Part shown: piece by piece, positions 1-13,112 of the stretch | Layout: the number at the start of each line of letters is the position of its first letter | Position numbering within the stretch: the first letter of the stretch is position 1 | NCBI GenBank assembly: GCA_918807975.1 | Contig: OU964921.1 | Span: forward strand, 30,592,498-30,656,497 | Source of the DNA: Aplidium turbinatum | Lineage: Eukaryota > Chordata > Ascidiacea > Aplousobranchia > Polyclinidae | Length of the DNA: 64,000 nt | Direction: 5' to 3' | The notes under the pieces: model-generated | The model's database searches: none | What the model was told of the DNA's origin: nothing | The model's input: only the letters and a program-made list of their open reading frames with translations | Program-made: the position numbers and the translations under genes

Positions 1-152
1 TGTTGGCTAGTCATAAATACTAAACTGACATTTTGCGTTGGATAATGAGAAGTATTACTCGTAAAAAATAGAAGTAGCTATAGCCTACTCGTATCACAAA
101 ACGCTTTGAATATTTCAGGAGTGTAATTATTCAAAGCATTGTACAAATTTAG

Positions 153-3100
153 AAATACAACTGAATATCCATCCATTAATTTTGTGGAAAATCACTGTCG
201 GAATCCCAAGGGAAAAAGAGCCGGACCAGTTTGTCATAACACGCAGAACTCTCGGACCCGATGCAACGTCACCGTTTGTAATTCAAGTGAGTAACGCGAC
301 CAAGAAAAGTTGCCACTTTACATCGTTTCAACGTCGTAAGATGATGGCAAATATTCAATGCTTTTCTTATCCGCTTGTTAACTTATTTTAAAATTGTAAA
401 ATTCTTAAAAGTGCTAAAGCTGTTCAAATACGTTAGATGCAAATTGGAATCCATGGGGTAGTTGGTCTGCGTGTTCAACCTCTTGTGCGGTGGAAGGCAC
501 AAAAACAAGAGTGCGAGTTTGTTCTGGAGGAGCTGGATACGGGGAAGGAACTTGTTTCGGAGACGTCAAGGAAACAGTTCTTTGTAATTTGACTTGTATA
601 GATCCCTATGTCCGAGGTAGGTACAAAACTTGCATTTATTTGTAACGATCTTCATCTTAAGGGGTATTTAAAAGTTGTTGGTGTTTTCTATCAGCTAACC
701 GTATATTGTTCGTTTATGAGGTTTATGTGACAGCATAGACCTACTTTCGAGATTAAGCTTAAATACTTTTTGATATTTATTAACTGTAAAACAACGTTAG
801 ACATTGAAAATATACCACAAAAGCAGTAAAAAAAAGATGCAAAAATGTCGAGGAAAGGTAGCCAGTGAAAATTTTGCTGCAATCCATCAAAAGATTAAGA
901 AAGAAACATTAAGAAACATTGTGTGGAAGTGTACAAATTACTACTTAAAATTAAACCTTACAAGCAAACAGACTTACATATAAGCATACTTCACTTTTTA
1001 AAATTGCTTTCTGAAAAACTAAACTCATTCTTTGTGTCAATATCATGTCATTTGATGTTACATTTAATTTTGTTTTTGATAACCAGCTCTCTTTGTGATA
1101 CCCACAACAATTCCGGTGTTAACCACTCCTCCTAGACTTCCAGACTGTATAGATCCATATCGTCCGAGGGAGTACCGAGGTAGAATAGCCAAAACTGTAT
1201 CAGGAGCAATTTGTCAAAAATGGGCATCCAGATCCCCCACGGTTCACAACTATACGTAAGTAAATTACTTGACTTGTGTAGGCCCCACTTGATCCTGCTT
1301 GAAAATCACCAGCCATTGTGCTTGTAAGCCAAATTGTATACGAAAAGAACAAGCAAATCAAAACTATTTTTCTAACTCTTTATCTGGAAAAAATAAACTA
1401 GCTTGCATTTATCATCTTTCAAATAAAGTAGGCCTAACTGCATTTTTGGAAATCAATTGGTTGTTGTAAGATTGGTTATTGCTGGCTTGCAACTAAAACA
1501 ACGGCATTTAAGGTGTAATATACTGCACTAACAGTGAATCATTCACAGACACAGCAAATCAACCGATGGAGTTGCTTATCTCTCAGACTCTTTTTTTGTC
1601 TTATGCCCCAATCACAATCCGCTAATTATAATCACTGATTAGTGATCCACAGATAAACTTTGCAAAAACTAATTCTCGATTAACTAATCAGACATTAAGC
1701 TTAATCGGCCGCTTAGAAAAATCCGCTGGTGAGACCCTCGAATAACACTAGTTGGATAAGCGCTCGAGCGGTGCCTAGTGGATGGAATAATACGCAGACA
1801 TCGATACTTTCACAAGCGGAAACTTTAAAATTACAGTATCTAACAGTATCTAACCAGTATCTAACAGTACTAACATTAACAGTAACCAGTATCTAACAGT
1901 ACTAAGCAGTATTTACAGTATCTAAGCTTAAATCCAAGTCATCTGGTATGAGGTGTCAACGTGTAATAGTTTATCTGCACAAGAAAAGTAGAATGAGTTT
2001 TAGTTTAAAGCAAGAATCTTCTGTCTGAAGTTTAAACATGTCACAAACAGTAGGCAGGCTGGTATAAAATAAATATGGATGGTCATTTATTTTTGTTTGG
2101 ATGCGAAACAAAACATACATGAAAGAAAACAACAACGAAAACGTAAAGAGTGCATCCAATGAGAGAGTGCGGAAGACCATAGCCCTAAAATGGTGTAGGA
2201 GGTCGTCGAGTCTGCACTCTCTCATTCAAACAGTCATACGAAAGCAAGTATTGAATTTTGAAATGGCAAATTGACACAATAAAGAAGGAAGGTAGAACAG
2301 AAAAAAACTACTGCCAGATGCTATAACCTTTATAACAAAACAGAACTTTTATTTAGATATAATTTGTACCTGAGTCTCCAACAAGTCAGCAGTTGTGAAC
2401 TGAACACATGACAGTTGAGCAAGTGACAACTGAGCTAGCAACATTTCAGCAAGTGGCTGAAGTTGGTAAAGGATGAAGTTGAAAAAGTAACAACTGAGCA
2501 AGCCAAAGCTTAGCATGTCACAAGTCAGCAAAATCAGTTTAGACCAAGCAAGTCCGAGTTGAGCAAGCATTTACTGACTTGGCAGTAGCTGAAACGTAGG
2601 CTACTTGCTGAGTTGAAGCACTTGCTGAGTTGTCGCATACCGAGTGGTCTCACGACCGTCACAAATACTAAACAGGCCAATATAAAGTGAATGTGCCATA
2701 ACATTTATAACAAAACAGAAAATAATAACGGCAATGTGTTGGTTTACTAGGCGTTTCATTGAACAACAAGCAAGGATTTTAACAAGATTGTAAATTCGTT
2801 AACACAATTGCACCCTGAATGATATTAATCATTTGATGTAAGAAATTACCAAACAATTTAAAGCTCGTCCCATGTTAGATCGGATCCGCCTATTAAAACC
2901 AGTGACGTTAATCCCACGAAGGCATCCACTAAGCTGAGAAACAAATTGTTGGAATAAATTATAAAGATGCACTCAGTTTTCATAATTAAGTTTTAAGTCT
3001 AATTGTTGTACAAGTAGCCTAATTTAGATCAAATTTTGCAGAGATGAAGATTTGATTGCCCGTGCCGGCCTGTCAGAAAACTATTGCAGAACTCCTGATG

Positions 3101-3276
3101 AAGACGACACTTTTCCTTGGTGCTACACTGTCGAGTTCATACCGAAAAAAGAAAAATGCTTCATCCCCTCTTGCTCATTCGCTGACACATCAGTAATTAA
3201 TCTCGAAGTGTATGGAAGGCCTTACCAATGTGTGCTTTATACCGAAAATGACGACGATGATAAAGACGATTACTAG
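153..3276 (+). CDS. Kringle-TSP1-kringle protein, 3' part (5' end outside window)
   Basis: Four exons join in a consistent phase: 153-286, 437-616, 1144-1255 and 3042-3276, giving 219 residues to a TAG stop. Exon 1 is the C-terminal half of a kringle (ENHCRNPKGK, then CHNT, CNVTVC). Exon 2 is a thrombospondin type 1 repeat (WGSWSACSTSC, RVCSGG, CNLTC). Exons 3 and 4 make a second kringle (CIDPYRPREYRG, CQKWASRSP, then ENYCRTPDEDD, PWCYT, CFIPSC). The tail is acidic (NDDDDKDDY). All visible donors are GT; acceptors are TTTAG, GTTAG, TTCCAG and TTGCAG. An AATAAA lies at 3284-3289, eight bases after the stop. Both domains are disulphide folds of secreted or extracellular proteins, so an extracellular adhesion, protease-related or immune role is inferred. 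The protease domain found in many kringle proteins is absent from the visible part. I cannot name an orthologue. Confidence 0.85.
1836..1926. repeat. Imperfect minisatellite, CAGTATCTAA units
   Basis: About nine units of the form (a)CAGTATCTAA or CAGTACTAA are packed in 90 bases with small spacers. It is simple local slippage sequence in the kringle gene's last intron, with no coding sense seen. Confidence 0.75.
2380..2665. repeat. Three-copy dispersed repeat, copy 1 (GAGCAAGT-rich)
   Basis: This stretch shares its whole length with 7640-7915 and 62585-62880. Landmarks in order are GTGAACTGA, GAGCAAGTGACAACT, CAACATTTCAGCAAGTGGCT, CATGTCACAAGTCAGC, CTTGCTGAGTTG and ACCGAGTGGTC. It is built from many short GAGCAAGT/CAACTGAGC words in both orientations. 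No poly(A) tail, clear terminal inverted repeat or target duplication was seen, so the class is unknown. It sits in the last intron of the kringle gene. Confidence 0.8.
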
Positions 3277-4285
3277 AGAAATTAATAAATGGTTCAGTGC
3301 TGATGGAGAACTTAAAATTTTCCGCATTTTAGATATATCTTAATTTTTCAAAACGAGCTTATATCAACTGATCAACCTTGAAGCCTTTCAAACCATTTAT
3401 GACCTTCGATTCTAATTGATGTTGCTGAGTCGGAATAACAACAACACGACAAAACTGACAGCTTTCCTCACTTCGGCAATGCACCAAAAGGGAAACTTGT
3501 AGTCTTTAGGCTTTTGCGATCTTTAGAACATTGTTGAAGAGTCTGAAAAGATTGCTGCATTATTTTAAAATTATTAACATCAGCAGTAGGTTACAATATA
3601 TTTTCCTTCGCTATTCAATCAGTTATATAAATCTTCATCTTCAAACAAAAATATTCTTGTAAAAAAAAGGAGCATTGTGTTGATCGTTCACTTTAAAAAT
3701 TATCATTTTTGCTTGAAGATGAGCATTTTTATGACATACTAACGTCGTGGTCTACAATTCGGACAAAAACAATAAATTAGTCTACTGTAATTTTACATGC
3801 TGTGTCCGACTGCCAGCAAATTTGGACAGTTATTTATACCAATGTTTATTTTCCTGTGATATTAGCGAAGTGACTGACCATAAATCAAACATTTCATTCT
3901 AATGTCTTAAAAAGTCCGAACTTCCGACTAATACCTTTCTAGATCTTTCTGGATTACCTGGAAACTCTGGTTGTAAGTTAAGCAAAGATTTTTGTGCTGT
4001 CTTTACCCTTGAAAGTTCAAAACTGGACTTCCAAGTCATTTCAAGACACAACAAAAGCTCTAACTTGTCAAATAGGCAGGAGTTGGATAATTGCGTTGTG
4101 TTCCTATTTCAGCAGACTACGTTATATGTGCTGCACTGTTGTCACCCATACCATGTCTTCTTATATTAACGACAATTATTTTACATGTAAACTGATGTAT
4201 ATTCAATATTTAATAAAAGAAAAGCAACTTGTTTGTATCCGATCTTTCCACTTTGTTCAAGTGAGTAAGTAAAACTGCTAGCAGA

Positions 4286-4421
4286 AACATGAAGAAAACC
4301 GTTTCGGTACATGACATTAATTTAGTGGCCTATCCGGATATTTGTGCAGCGCAACATTGCGGCCTGAGATCGCTCCATAACCTAATGTCATCTAACGATG
4401 TCTTCATGTTTTTAAAGGTGA
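4286..4421. mobile_element. Small palindromic MITE-like element
   Basis: The left end AAACATGAAGA and right end TCTTCATGTTT are inverted, and ACATGACATTA/TAATGTCAT continue the pairing inside. About 135 bp. No certain target duplication, so the superfamily is not assigned. Confidence 0.4.
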
Positions 4422-5074
4422 AAAAGATAGCCTTCGTGGCGCTGCTATGCTACGCTCTGAGATAAACGACACGTGCTGTTGTTAGGTTTTTGTCTCAAGC
4501 AGCCAGAATAATAGGTAACTTCATTACTACAGTAACAATTAAGTCATTTAGTCAACGCCAGTTCAAACCAAAATGTGAAGTCCATTGATAAACCCAGCAG
4601 CGCCACACAAATAACACACAAAGTAGAGTACTGGTGGCTTGATGATCATAAAAACAATGAATTTAGTTTGAAAGACAATATGCCTAAGACTTAATTGTCA
4701 GGTCAATATATGGTTTGACCCCAAAAATTCTTACAAAAGGTTTCCCAACTGTTTTTTGTAGTATTTATCATCAAGAATGATATATTAAAAATCTAGGAGA
4801 ATCAGAGCACCGGAAAGTTGTTATTTTCAAGATGGCCGCCAAAGCAGTATAATGACAATAATTCACTTAATATTCATGCTAGAGCTCTAATTCTGGCAAT
4901 TGAAGAATCATTTCGAGAAGGCTGGATTTAATAATTAGCCCACCATTACAGAAATGAAACGTTAGTTAACATAAATAGTTTCTTTGTACAAGTCGGTGAA
5001 AGTAATGCGTTAGGCCAAAACATTTGGCAAATTTTGTTGCAAAAGAAAAGTTAGGCCTATGCTTCATGTAAGTT

Positions 5075-5203
5075 GTTTACCAGCTCAGTGGCCAAAGTTA
5101 TCGCCTTCGGCTCAAGTGCTCTTGAGTCTGGATTTGATTCCAGGTTGGGTAACACAAAAAAAGTTCAAAGCAATTTTGCTTTCTTGTATAACGCAGTGAT
5201 CAG
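5075..5203 (+). mobile_element. tRNA-derived SINE, copy 1
   Basis: The tRNA-like head reads CCAGCTCAGTGGCC (A-box-like) followed by TTTGATTCCAGGTTGGGT (B-box-like). A body of about 50 bp ends in ATAACGCAGTGAT. The same head, body and ATAACGCAGT ending occur at 25908-26030 and 28926-29055, which defines a family. SINEs are copied by LINE machinery from a pol III transcript; whether this copy is transcribed is unknown. Confidence 0.75.
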
Positions 5204-7639
5204 CAAAAAATTGAATTACCAAAGTATTCTTTCTAGCCAAGAAGTTTTTTTCATGGCAAAAATATTTTTTGAAGTTGCGGTGTTCGCATAAAAACGCTCT
5301 CACGCGGCAGTCATGCAGTAATACCATCCAATAAGTTGCCCACATTCTCTTTATATTTTACACCACTAGCTGTTTGCAATGTTAGAAATTTGACTGTCAA
5401 AGTTAGTAAGACATATGTGTGGCAGTTGTTTCAGTCGAGTTCTGCCAGAAACTTAGTCACAAATACGAGCATTAACTTAAGTCAGTAGGAAGCGTTAAAC
5501 TAAATTATCTTCTTTTATAGAAGAAGGATTTATCAGATGCTGTTCCGAAAATACAGGAGAGTGAAACTAACCATACTGGCGTTTTTTTTTTATACTTTGT
5601 TAGATTCAAACCTCTTTTGCATGCACGGTTCCACTTTCTCTTAACTTAATTCGTTTTTACAATCAAAAGTTGCATGCTACTAGATTCAAACAGTTATTTT
5701 AAGAAACAATGTAACGAAAAAAAAAGAGCACAGTAAAAGAAACTAAAAATTGTTAGATTAGGCCAATAATTTAATTTAGCTCAAATAATACTTAAACTGT
5801 TTTAATTTACAATGGAATGGGGAGAGGCCATAACTCCTGGAGTCTTTGCGAACGAGTCGCCGCTGTATAGGTGTTTTTTGATCAGCATCTTTTACAAACA
5901 AAAGCTACCTATGGTTTCAGAAATTGGGGTTTTATTGGGTTAAAAGGTTGACAACAAAAAAGGAAGCGATTTTATTTACCGACCTTGGTAAATCCATGAA
6001 TTTTTCAAAAGGCTCAGAGATCAAGATGATTCGCAAGTTTAGCCTATGCACACGTCACGATGAGGTTTCGGGACTTGTTCAAACTTGTTTACGTAAAATA
6101 AGAGCTGAGAATAGCCTATAATTTGTTTGTATTTCCAGTGAGAAATATCTTTACGGACGCTCTTTACCTATTTTTATACTAATAAAGAAATTCAATATAG
6201 GCCTGAGAGATGTTTTTCACCAATAAACAAAAAAAAAATTGAAGAAATGAAAAAGTGATCATTTATGTTTTAATTTTTTCATTGCAGTTTACTGAATGTT
6301 TGCTTCGTGATGATTTTCTCAACATAGTTTAAATTAGTTTTAGAGCATTGGAAGGTAAAAAATATGGCCAAGTTTTGGACTTACAATCAGAGGCTCTTGA
6401 ATCTTTCATGAACCTACCATCTCCGTGTACAATGTTACGACGCTCGGGCAAGTAGCCTATACACAAGTACTTTTGGAGGCTACCAAAAGAAAAAAATATT
6501 TCTTTCATGGCGTATGATAAATTCATAGCTTTTTGTCATTCCTGCTTAATGGCGAAGGCCTGAGGCTACGAACGAAGCACAATTCGAGGCTGACTGGTAT
6601 TGCGAAAATTGAAGTTTTGCTGAACATTTATATAAATTTGACACTTTCTTCAAGCAGGTGTAGCATTATTAAATTCTTCAATTTTGACAAAAAGAAGTGA
6701 AACGGCAAAGTAGCCTATGGCTTCAACTGTTTAGAAAGTAGAAATAAAGCAGATGATTTAAAAATCACAAGCAAAGCAATATCGCAGTTTCAGCAACCTA
6801 CATTTTGTAATACCAGGCCACTTGTTGGCTACACATAAAGCAAAAATAAGAGCTCAAGATTGTTATTATTTTTAATCTACATGCCGTAATTGCTCAAAAG
6901 CTTGAAGTTTGAATGTTTAACAAGATGATACAGTTTTTTAGCATCGAAATTTCGCAGATACTGCTTAAGTTAACGATTATGTATTGCATTGATACAGGCC
7001 AGCAGACCAAATCAATGAACGACTGAGTAGCCTACGGTTTAACCACACAGTATGGCTTGATATATCTAAATCTATAAACTAGGCTACTGAGCTGACTTTA
7101 TTGCGAAATTTCAACTATTTTACTTACAATTTTTCTTATCAACTTTGATGCATAGCCTTAGATCTGTAGCTTACTCATAACTTGTATTTGCATTCTGTAG
7201 CAGGTTTGAGATTCCACTTATTTTGTTTTGTACGTTATTTCTTTTTTGCATATGAACTTTTTTTGTTTTTACTAACTGCGAGTCAGAAAAACCATCGATT
7301 TGAAGACGTGCATCAAAAAATTTGACAGATTTTAGATCTCTTGATTAATATGGGGGGAAATGCATCAAATTTAGAATATCTGATTAACAAAATTGCAATG
7401 TAATTGTAATCCAGTATAGAAGATCCAGGGAGGAAACACTTGGTCACGTGCCTCCAAATTCGAAAAAAAAAACATGTAGCCTAAATTGTTTCGTTTTGGC
7501 AATACTTTCTCAGTAGCTTCGTCAGCTTAATCACATTGTAGGCCTACCGACTTAATAACGGTTCCACACCGCAAGGCTCATCCTGTTAGCAATTGAGAAA
7601 ATAATGCATGGTTTCAAAGTAAAACATTGCTCATTCAAC

Positions 7640-7915
7640 CAGTTCAAGGCTGTGAACTAAGCGAATGGCAGTAGAGCAAGTGACAACTAAGCTAGCAACA
7701 TTTCAGCAAGTGGCTAAAATTGGCAAATAATAAAACTGAGCAAATAACAACAGGGGAAGCCGAAACTTGGCATGTCACAAGTCAGCGAATTCCGTTTAGC
7801 AAGCGATGACCATGCAAGTCTGATGCTAGCTGAAAACCTCATTTGTTGAGTTAGACAGTAGCCGAAATGCACTTGCTGAGTTGTCACATACCGAGTGGTT
7901 CGACCGCCGGCTGCG
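7640..7915. repeat. Three-copy dispersed repeat, copy 2
   Basis: Same order of landmarks as the copy at 2380-2665: GAGCAAGTGACAACTAAGC, CATTTCAGCAAGTGGCT, CATGTCACAAGTCAGC, TTGCTGAGTTGTCACATACC, GAGTGGTTCGACC. It has scattered substitutions and small indels relative to copy 1 and the same orientation. Confidence 0.8.
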
Positions 7916-8971
7916 AAGAGATTGAAATTGGATGGCAAAATCTCATGTGTCTGCTCATTAATTGGAAGGGAGTTGTAGAAAAACAAAGAGCAAAGATAAT
8001 TACAAGTGGGCCGCGAAAGTTATTTTAGCAAATAAATATGTTCATTTTTGGCCATTGCGATAAAGGGCATGAGAAGCACTGTCATAAGAGTTTTCAAAAT
8101 TTTGCGTAAAAGTATGAAAAACACATAGCCTACAAAAGTTCAGCTCTTTATGTTGGAATGTCATTGTGCAAAATGATAGCTTTCTCAACGAGTTGTTCTT
8201 GTAAAGATAAATAGGTAAATGATGTGTACAAAGTCTCCCTCGATTGGAGGTCTACTTGCATTCGGTGGATTACCTGGGAGACTGTGCAAAAACTTTTCAA
8301 AAAACTAAATTGCTGAAGTGCTTCTGTCGTGATAATAAATGGTTTTAAATTTAACTTTAATATTGTACTAAAACTTAAACGTCTACAAACGTTTAGTTTG
8401 GATGATTATGATTAAATACAAAGTGTGCAATATTAAATAATAACTTATTGGGCCACAAAAAGCGATTAAAACTATGTAAAATTTATTAAACATTTTCTAG
8501 GGTCAACCACCCGGAACCCCAACTAAAAATTTGCTTTTTTGAACCTCAAGTTTTAGTTTTGTTAATTCTTTCTTAAAAATTTTGCTTTATCGGAACTTTG
8601 ATGACCCTCCAAGTTTTTTAGATCCACTGCAGTCATTGGCATGTTGTTAGTACCGTAAAATATTGAAATGAAAAATTTTACATCTGCTTTTTAACTCAAT
8701 TCATACATAGTTTATTTGAAAAAGAATATAGATATCGTATAAATCTGCCTGTATAACTTGTTGCACGTGATATCGGAGTATAGCTTAAGCCGAATCAAGG
8801 ATAATAGATTTTGATTTCATAATTTACCATTTATTTCACAGGGCAATGCAAATATTGACCCAAATCTACACATAGATTACAATTAAAATTTGTTTTTACT
8901 TGCTGCTGCAGAATTTAGATTAGTCATTCTTCCTCTTTTTTTTTCTTTTTTTTTTTTTTATCTCTGAGACC

Positions 8972-9749
8972 ATGAATAACACGAAAGAAAAGCCTAAAGT
9001 TCCAACACTTTTGGAGCTAGCTCTTCCACGAAAAAAGAAAGTACCATCAAGCAGCCAAAGTGATGATTCTGAGCATGATATTCTTCTAAGGGAAAGTTCT
9101 TTAAAACCTCCTGATTCAAAACATAATAAATCTACTCCTCAAAGCAAAGGATTGAAAAAGAATCAAATTGTGCAGCCATCTCCAAACACCAAAAGGAAAA
9201 AGTTCAAAAGCAAGAAGTATGAAAAAATGATGAAAGGTTTTGTAAAAGATGCTACAAGTACACCAGAATCTATCAGTTTGACAGCCCCTGAAAGTGAAGC
9301 AAAAGAACTAAACACCACTGCAGCTTACAAAAGCTTACAAAATCCTCCATTCAACATGACAAACATGACCGGTAATCAATAAAAATTAAACTACATTGAA
9401 CGTTAGATAAACGTCAGTTTGACTAATTTTTGAGAGAGACGCAATTTAATCCTATGAATCTGGCTGTTCTGTCAATCGATAAAACATAAAAATCTCTTTC
9501 AAAGCATTATGTTCACACCGATTTTTCATTAAAAATCTGTGTTATTTAGGTTCTAGTGGGATTTATTCGACTTCATATCGCCAGTTCAGGTCAAATTTGA
9601 CAAGAGACAATCAATCACTTGATGTGGGGCAGAAAACTCGAAACTACCACATCAAAGTCATCCGTCGTGGGATTCCAGACATTGTATCCACTGACGTTCG
9701 TGGAAGGGCGATTTCAATCACAACTCAAGGTCAGCTGACGATTTTATGA
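8972..9749 (+). CDS. Unknown basic, disordered protein (two exons)
   Basis: ATG at 8972 follows a long T-rich tract. Exon 1 (8972-9371) encodes a Lys/Ser/Pro-rich chain with basic clusters (LPRKKK, TKRKKFKSKKYEKMMK) that could act as nuclear localisation signals. A donor at 9372 (G|GTAATC) and an acceptor before 9550 (TTATTTAG) keep the phase. Exon 2 adds SSGIYSTSYRQF and KVIRRGIPDIVSTDVRGR, and reads to TGA at 9747-9749, giving about 200 residues. A further donor (CAAG|GTCAGC, 9730) could lead to exons I did not find. If intron 1 is retained the chain stops at 9382, next to an AATAAA. I do not recognise the family. Confidence 0.55.
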
Positions 9750-10588
9750 CTTGTTCCACTTCTTTTATTGAAAATAATTTTGGGTTTAATAATTTTTTTT
9801 GGAAAAAGTTTGACTCTTATTTTTTGTACATATTGTACAAATGGAGCGTCAGGGAATAGAAGCGTCAGGGTCTATTAGCCTATCTGAGTAGCTGAGAATG
9901 CAGAGTGATCGTTGGTTCTTCTCTACTTGTTGTTCAGAACTTGTATCCTTTCAATTTATTACACCTTAGTTTAAGGTGCGGTTCTTTGGAACACACAACT
10001 TAAGATTTTTATTGTATAGAACAATCGTAAAAAAGCATAATAATATTGTTGATAATGTAATAAAATAAAAAGATAAGATGTTTGGATATTGTGGATGTTA
10101 TGAAAGTGGGTCTTTTTTAGAAAGAAAGCTTCGTTGCAGTTTTACGCCGTAAAGGTGACATTTAAAAGTCTTAATGTTATTAAAAAAGCACTTTTAGATT
10201 TATTGTTGAGGTGCCAATATTATGACATTTGGACGTCAAAGTTAAACTTCCTAGTCCGGAAAAAGCGGCACATGAACGGACGCATCTGCCGAATCCCCTC
10301 AAACGTCAAATTGTTTTTTCTTGAACGACGGTATGAGCTTAAGGAAATGTTTGTACAGTTGCAGTAACTTAAAGAAAGCATTTATAAACAATGCTTAAGA
10401 AGTTAAAGCTTAAATGGATCCTGTTTGCTTGAGACTATCGTTTTTATACATAAATGTTTCGTTTCTTGACTTCACAACTCATCACTATCTGAAAAAATAA
10501 TATCCTATATGTCCTAAATATTACTTCTTTACACTTCAATGATTAATATTAAAATATAAACTTCAAGTTTAAGGTAGTTTTTAAAAGA

Positions 10589-10812
10589 GCTGTGGAGTCA
10601 GAGTCGAAGGGATTTTGGAGTGTCTAAAAACAAGGCCTACTCCAACTCCGACTTAATACAAAACAATCAATAAAAACTTTGTCTGCAATCTTTATTCAAA
10701 ATATTGTTTCTTGTTTTCCGTATTGCCCTCAAAAACTTCATTAGATAATGGAAGCGTTGGCCAGTTATAAACCGAAGAGTCGCAGTCGTACATTTTTCGC
10801 CCGACTTCAGAG
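10589..10812. mobile_element. Possible hAT-type MITE remnant
   Basis: The left end GAGCTGTGGAGTCAGAGTCG and right end CCGACTTCAGAGCCCTGG look like the CAGRGCTGTGGAGTCGG inverted termini of common hAT elements. I could not find a clean 8-bp flanking duplication, so this is tentative. Confidence 0.4.
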
Positions 10813-12327
10813 CCCTGGTTATAAGCCTAGTAATGCGTGAGCAACATTATGAAAATTGCATTCCAGTTAATACATTTTGCAATTGTAACCTGTTGTAGTT
10901 TTTGCGTCACGTCAAAATTACAAAGCGTAAAGATTAATTATAAAGCAAAAGTTCCTTTGTGTACTGTCGTTTTTCGTTACTTTTTACATCTTTTCAATAT
11001 TGGTTTTCAAGCACAGTTTAAAAATTGTTTGAATTTATGCAGTTATATGCTTGTAATCTCATGACGTGAGAAATCAAGAAAACTCTACATAATTCCAGCA
11101 CAGTAAGATGCTAAATAAATGATATTTTAATCATAGAGCGTCCACCTTAAGATTTTGAACATTTTCGAGTGGAAGTATCGTGATCGTACAGTTTGTTTCA
11201 TTTCCAGCAAGGAATTGTAAAATTACCTTTCATTAATAAATAATGGCCATGTAAATAAGAATGTACATCGGCTAGTTAAAACGGCCCTGAAGTATTGAAA
11301 ATTTATCTCGAGAAAAAGAGTGTCGTCTTACTAATGCAGCATTTTCTAAAGTTGAGGGACAAGGCTACAATGTGTTGCATTAAAAAAATAAAATTTTACA
11401 CAATTCCATTAAAAGATAAGCTATTTGTATTTTGTCGGTTGTTTCGCTGCTGTGCTACTTTATACATTTTATAAGTTATGATGTAGGCTGAAGACAACGC
11501 AAAAAAAGACAAAGAAGAAACGAGCTAAAATAAAACACGAGGAGCTGATTAACCAAGCTTTTATCATGCGTTAAATTATTTAAGAGTGCATTTGTTAACC
11601 CTGCAACATTGTTTTTCAAATGCGTATCACCCAAAGGGAACCTTTTGCTCAAGATCAAATGAACACAACTATGTGCAGTTAAAATTCGTTAAAGCATTTA
11701 AATCTATAAATTAAGCTTTTTCATTTTGAAAGCGTTTGCATGCGGTACGTGCTTTGTTGCTATCCTGGTAACTATTCCGTATTTTAATGGTGACCAGAAG
11801 GGTTCTAAATCAATTTTGTTCACTTGTCATTTGATTAACTGCTTAGTCTGACATATTTAAATGGCTTAACTGTTGCTTTTATTCTCCAAGTATTTCAACA
11901 AGATCCTAGTTTATATGTTTTATCCACACTTGAAAACTGATTTAAATCTGATTTGCAGCTATTACTAGACCTAGAAAGCTTAGTCGTGCTTCGTAGGCTA
12001 GTGAATCTTTAGACAGTTTTCTGCTTGTTTTTATAAATATAGAAGACAGAATTAAAAGTTTTCAAAACTTAACAAAATCGAAACAAAAACAATTGTCAAC
12101 CCTTGCGAATACAGTGATATATCCCTCCGAAGCATATTCCCAATGGTAAATATCCTCTTGAAAAAAATCTTTTTCTAGCAAATTTACCCAGATAAATATA
12201 TCTATTTCCCGGTAAAAATTCTTTTATTTAAAAAAAAAAAGAGCGATTACTTTAAACCCGTATCAACGTAAAGTCAATCGGGGATCCGCGTAAAGCAGAT
12301 ACAAAAGCATCAAAACTTTAAGAAAAA

Positions 12328-12436
12328 TGTGAACACTATAATATAAACGACGACCTTTTAGAGTAGGCTACATGTTAATTGTATGAGTAGCCTACATGCA
12401 TAAAAGTCGTCGTTTATATTATAGTGTTCAAATTTT
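12328..12436. repeat. Palindromic element with 35-bp arms
   Basis: The arm GAACACTATAATATAAACGA is matched by its reverse complement TCGTTTATATTATAGTGTTC 60 bases later. Inside, GTAGGCTACATG and GTAGCCTACATGC form a second smaller inverted pair. It could be a foldback MITE; no target duplication is certain. Confidence 0.6.
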
Positions 12437-13112
12437 TCTAAAATATTCTTTTAATGGACATTTGGGTTTTAAATTTGTTTTTTAATTTTGTTGGTATTAA
12501 GTGTTTAAAGTGCCTCATTTTTGAAAAAAAATATCACATGCAAAGTACATTCATGTTTAGGGATAGCTCAAGCTCTCTTATTTATCTACAGAAGCCCAAA
12601 TTACGATAATGTCCATATTTCATGAACCACGAATGCTACAAGCCTCACTTAGTATCAAAAGAAGCAAAGTGTATGGTTTCCTATCCAACTTTTAATGCAT
12701 TATATGGCTTTAGCTGAAATTCGAGTTGTAAAGAATTACAACTGAAAACTATTTTTTATAGCTTAAATTTCTAAACTAGAAATTGTAGGGTGCTCACTGC
12801 TCAATTCAAATAAACGCTTCAACAAAAACGTTGTTGCTGAAAATTCAATACTACTGGTAGCCTACTGCATTTTGGTTTCTTGTTAGTAGCCTGGTTTCAG
12901 TCAGTGAATTGAACCTGTTTGACACTGTCTCGTGTTGGGTTGCAGTGAAATTTCTTAGTTTTTGTAGGCCTAATGCACCGATTTAAAAAAATGTTAGGCT
13001 TATACAACAGGTAAAATAGCTTCACAAGCAAACGCATATTTATTTATTTGTATTTGCATAAGACTCAAGATGGTTTATATTACAATCACATATAAAAAGT
13101 AAAAATAAAACA

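Larger units (their letters stand above)
3290..8971. other. Intergenic region, no gene recognised
   Basis: Between the kringle gene's poly(A) signal and the next ATG I see no convincing exon. The longest open frames have no family resemblance and overlap repeats. It holds a short palindromic element near 4.3 kb, a tRNA-derived SINE near 5.1 kb and the second copy of the GAGCAAGT repeat near 7.7 kb; the rest is AT-rich unique-looking DNA. Confidence 0.6.

Noticed and set aside
3994-4272. 92-codon open frame on + strand
   Set aside because: No splice context, domain or codon signal; AT-rich spacer.
5073-5345. Two overlapping open frames near 5.1-5.3 kb
   Set aside because: They lie over the tRNA-derived SINE and its flank.
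10134-10367. 77-codon frame downstream of the basic-protein gene
   Set aside because: No acceptor in phase with the exon ending at 9729, and no recognisable sequence.
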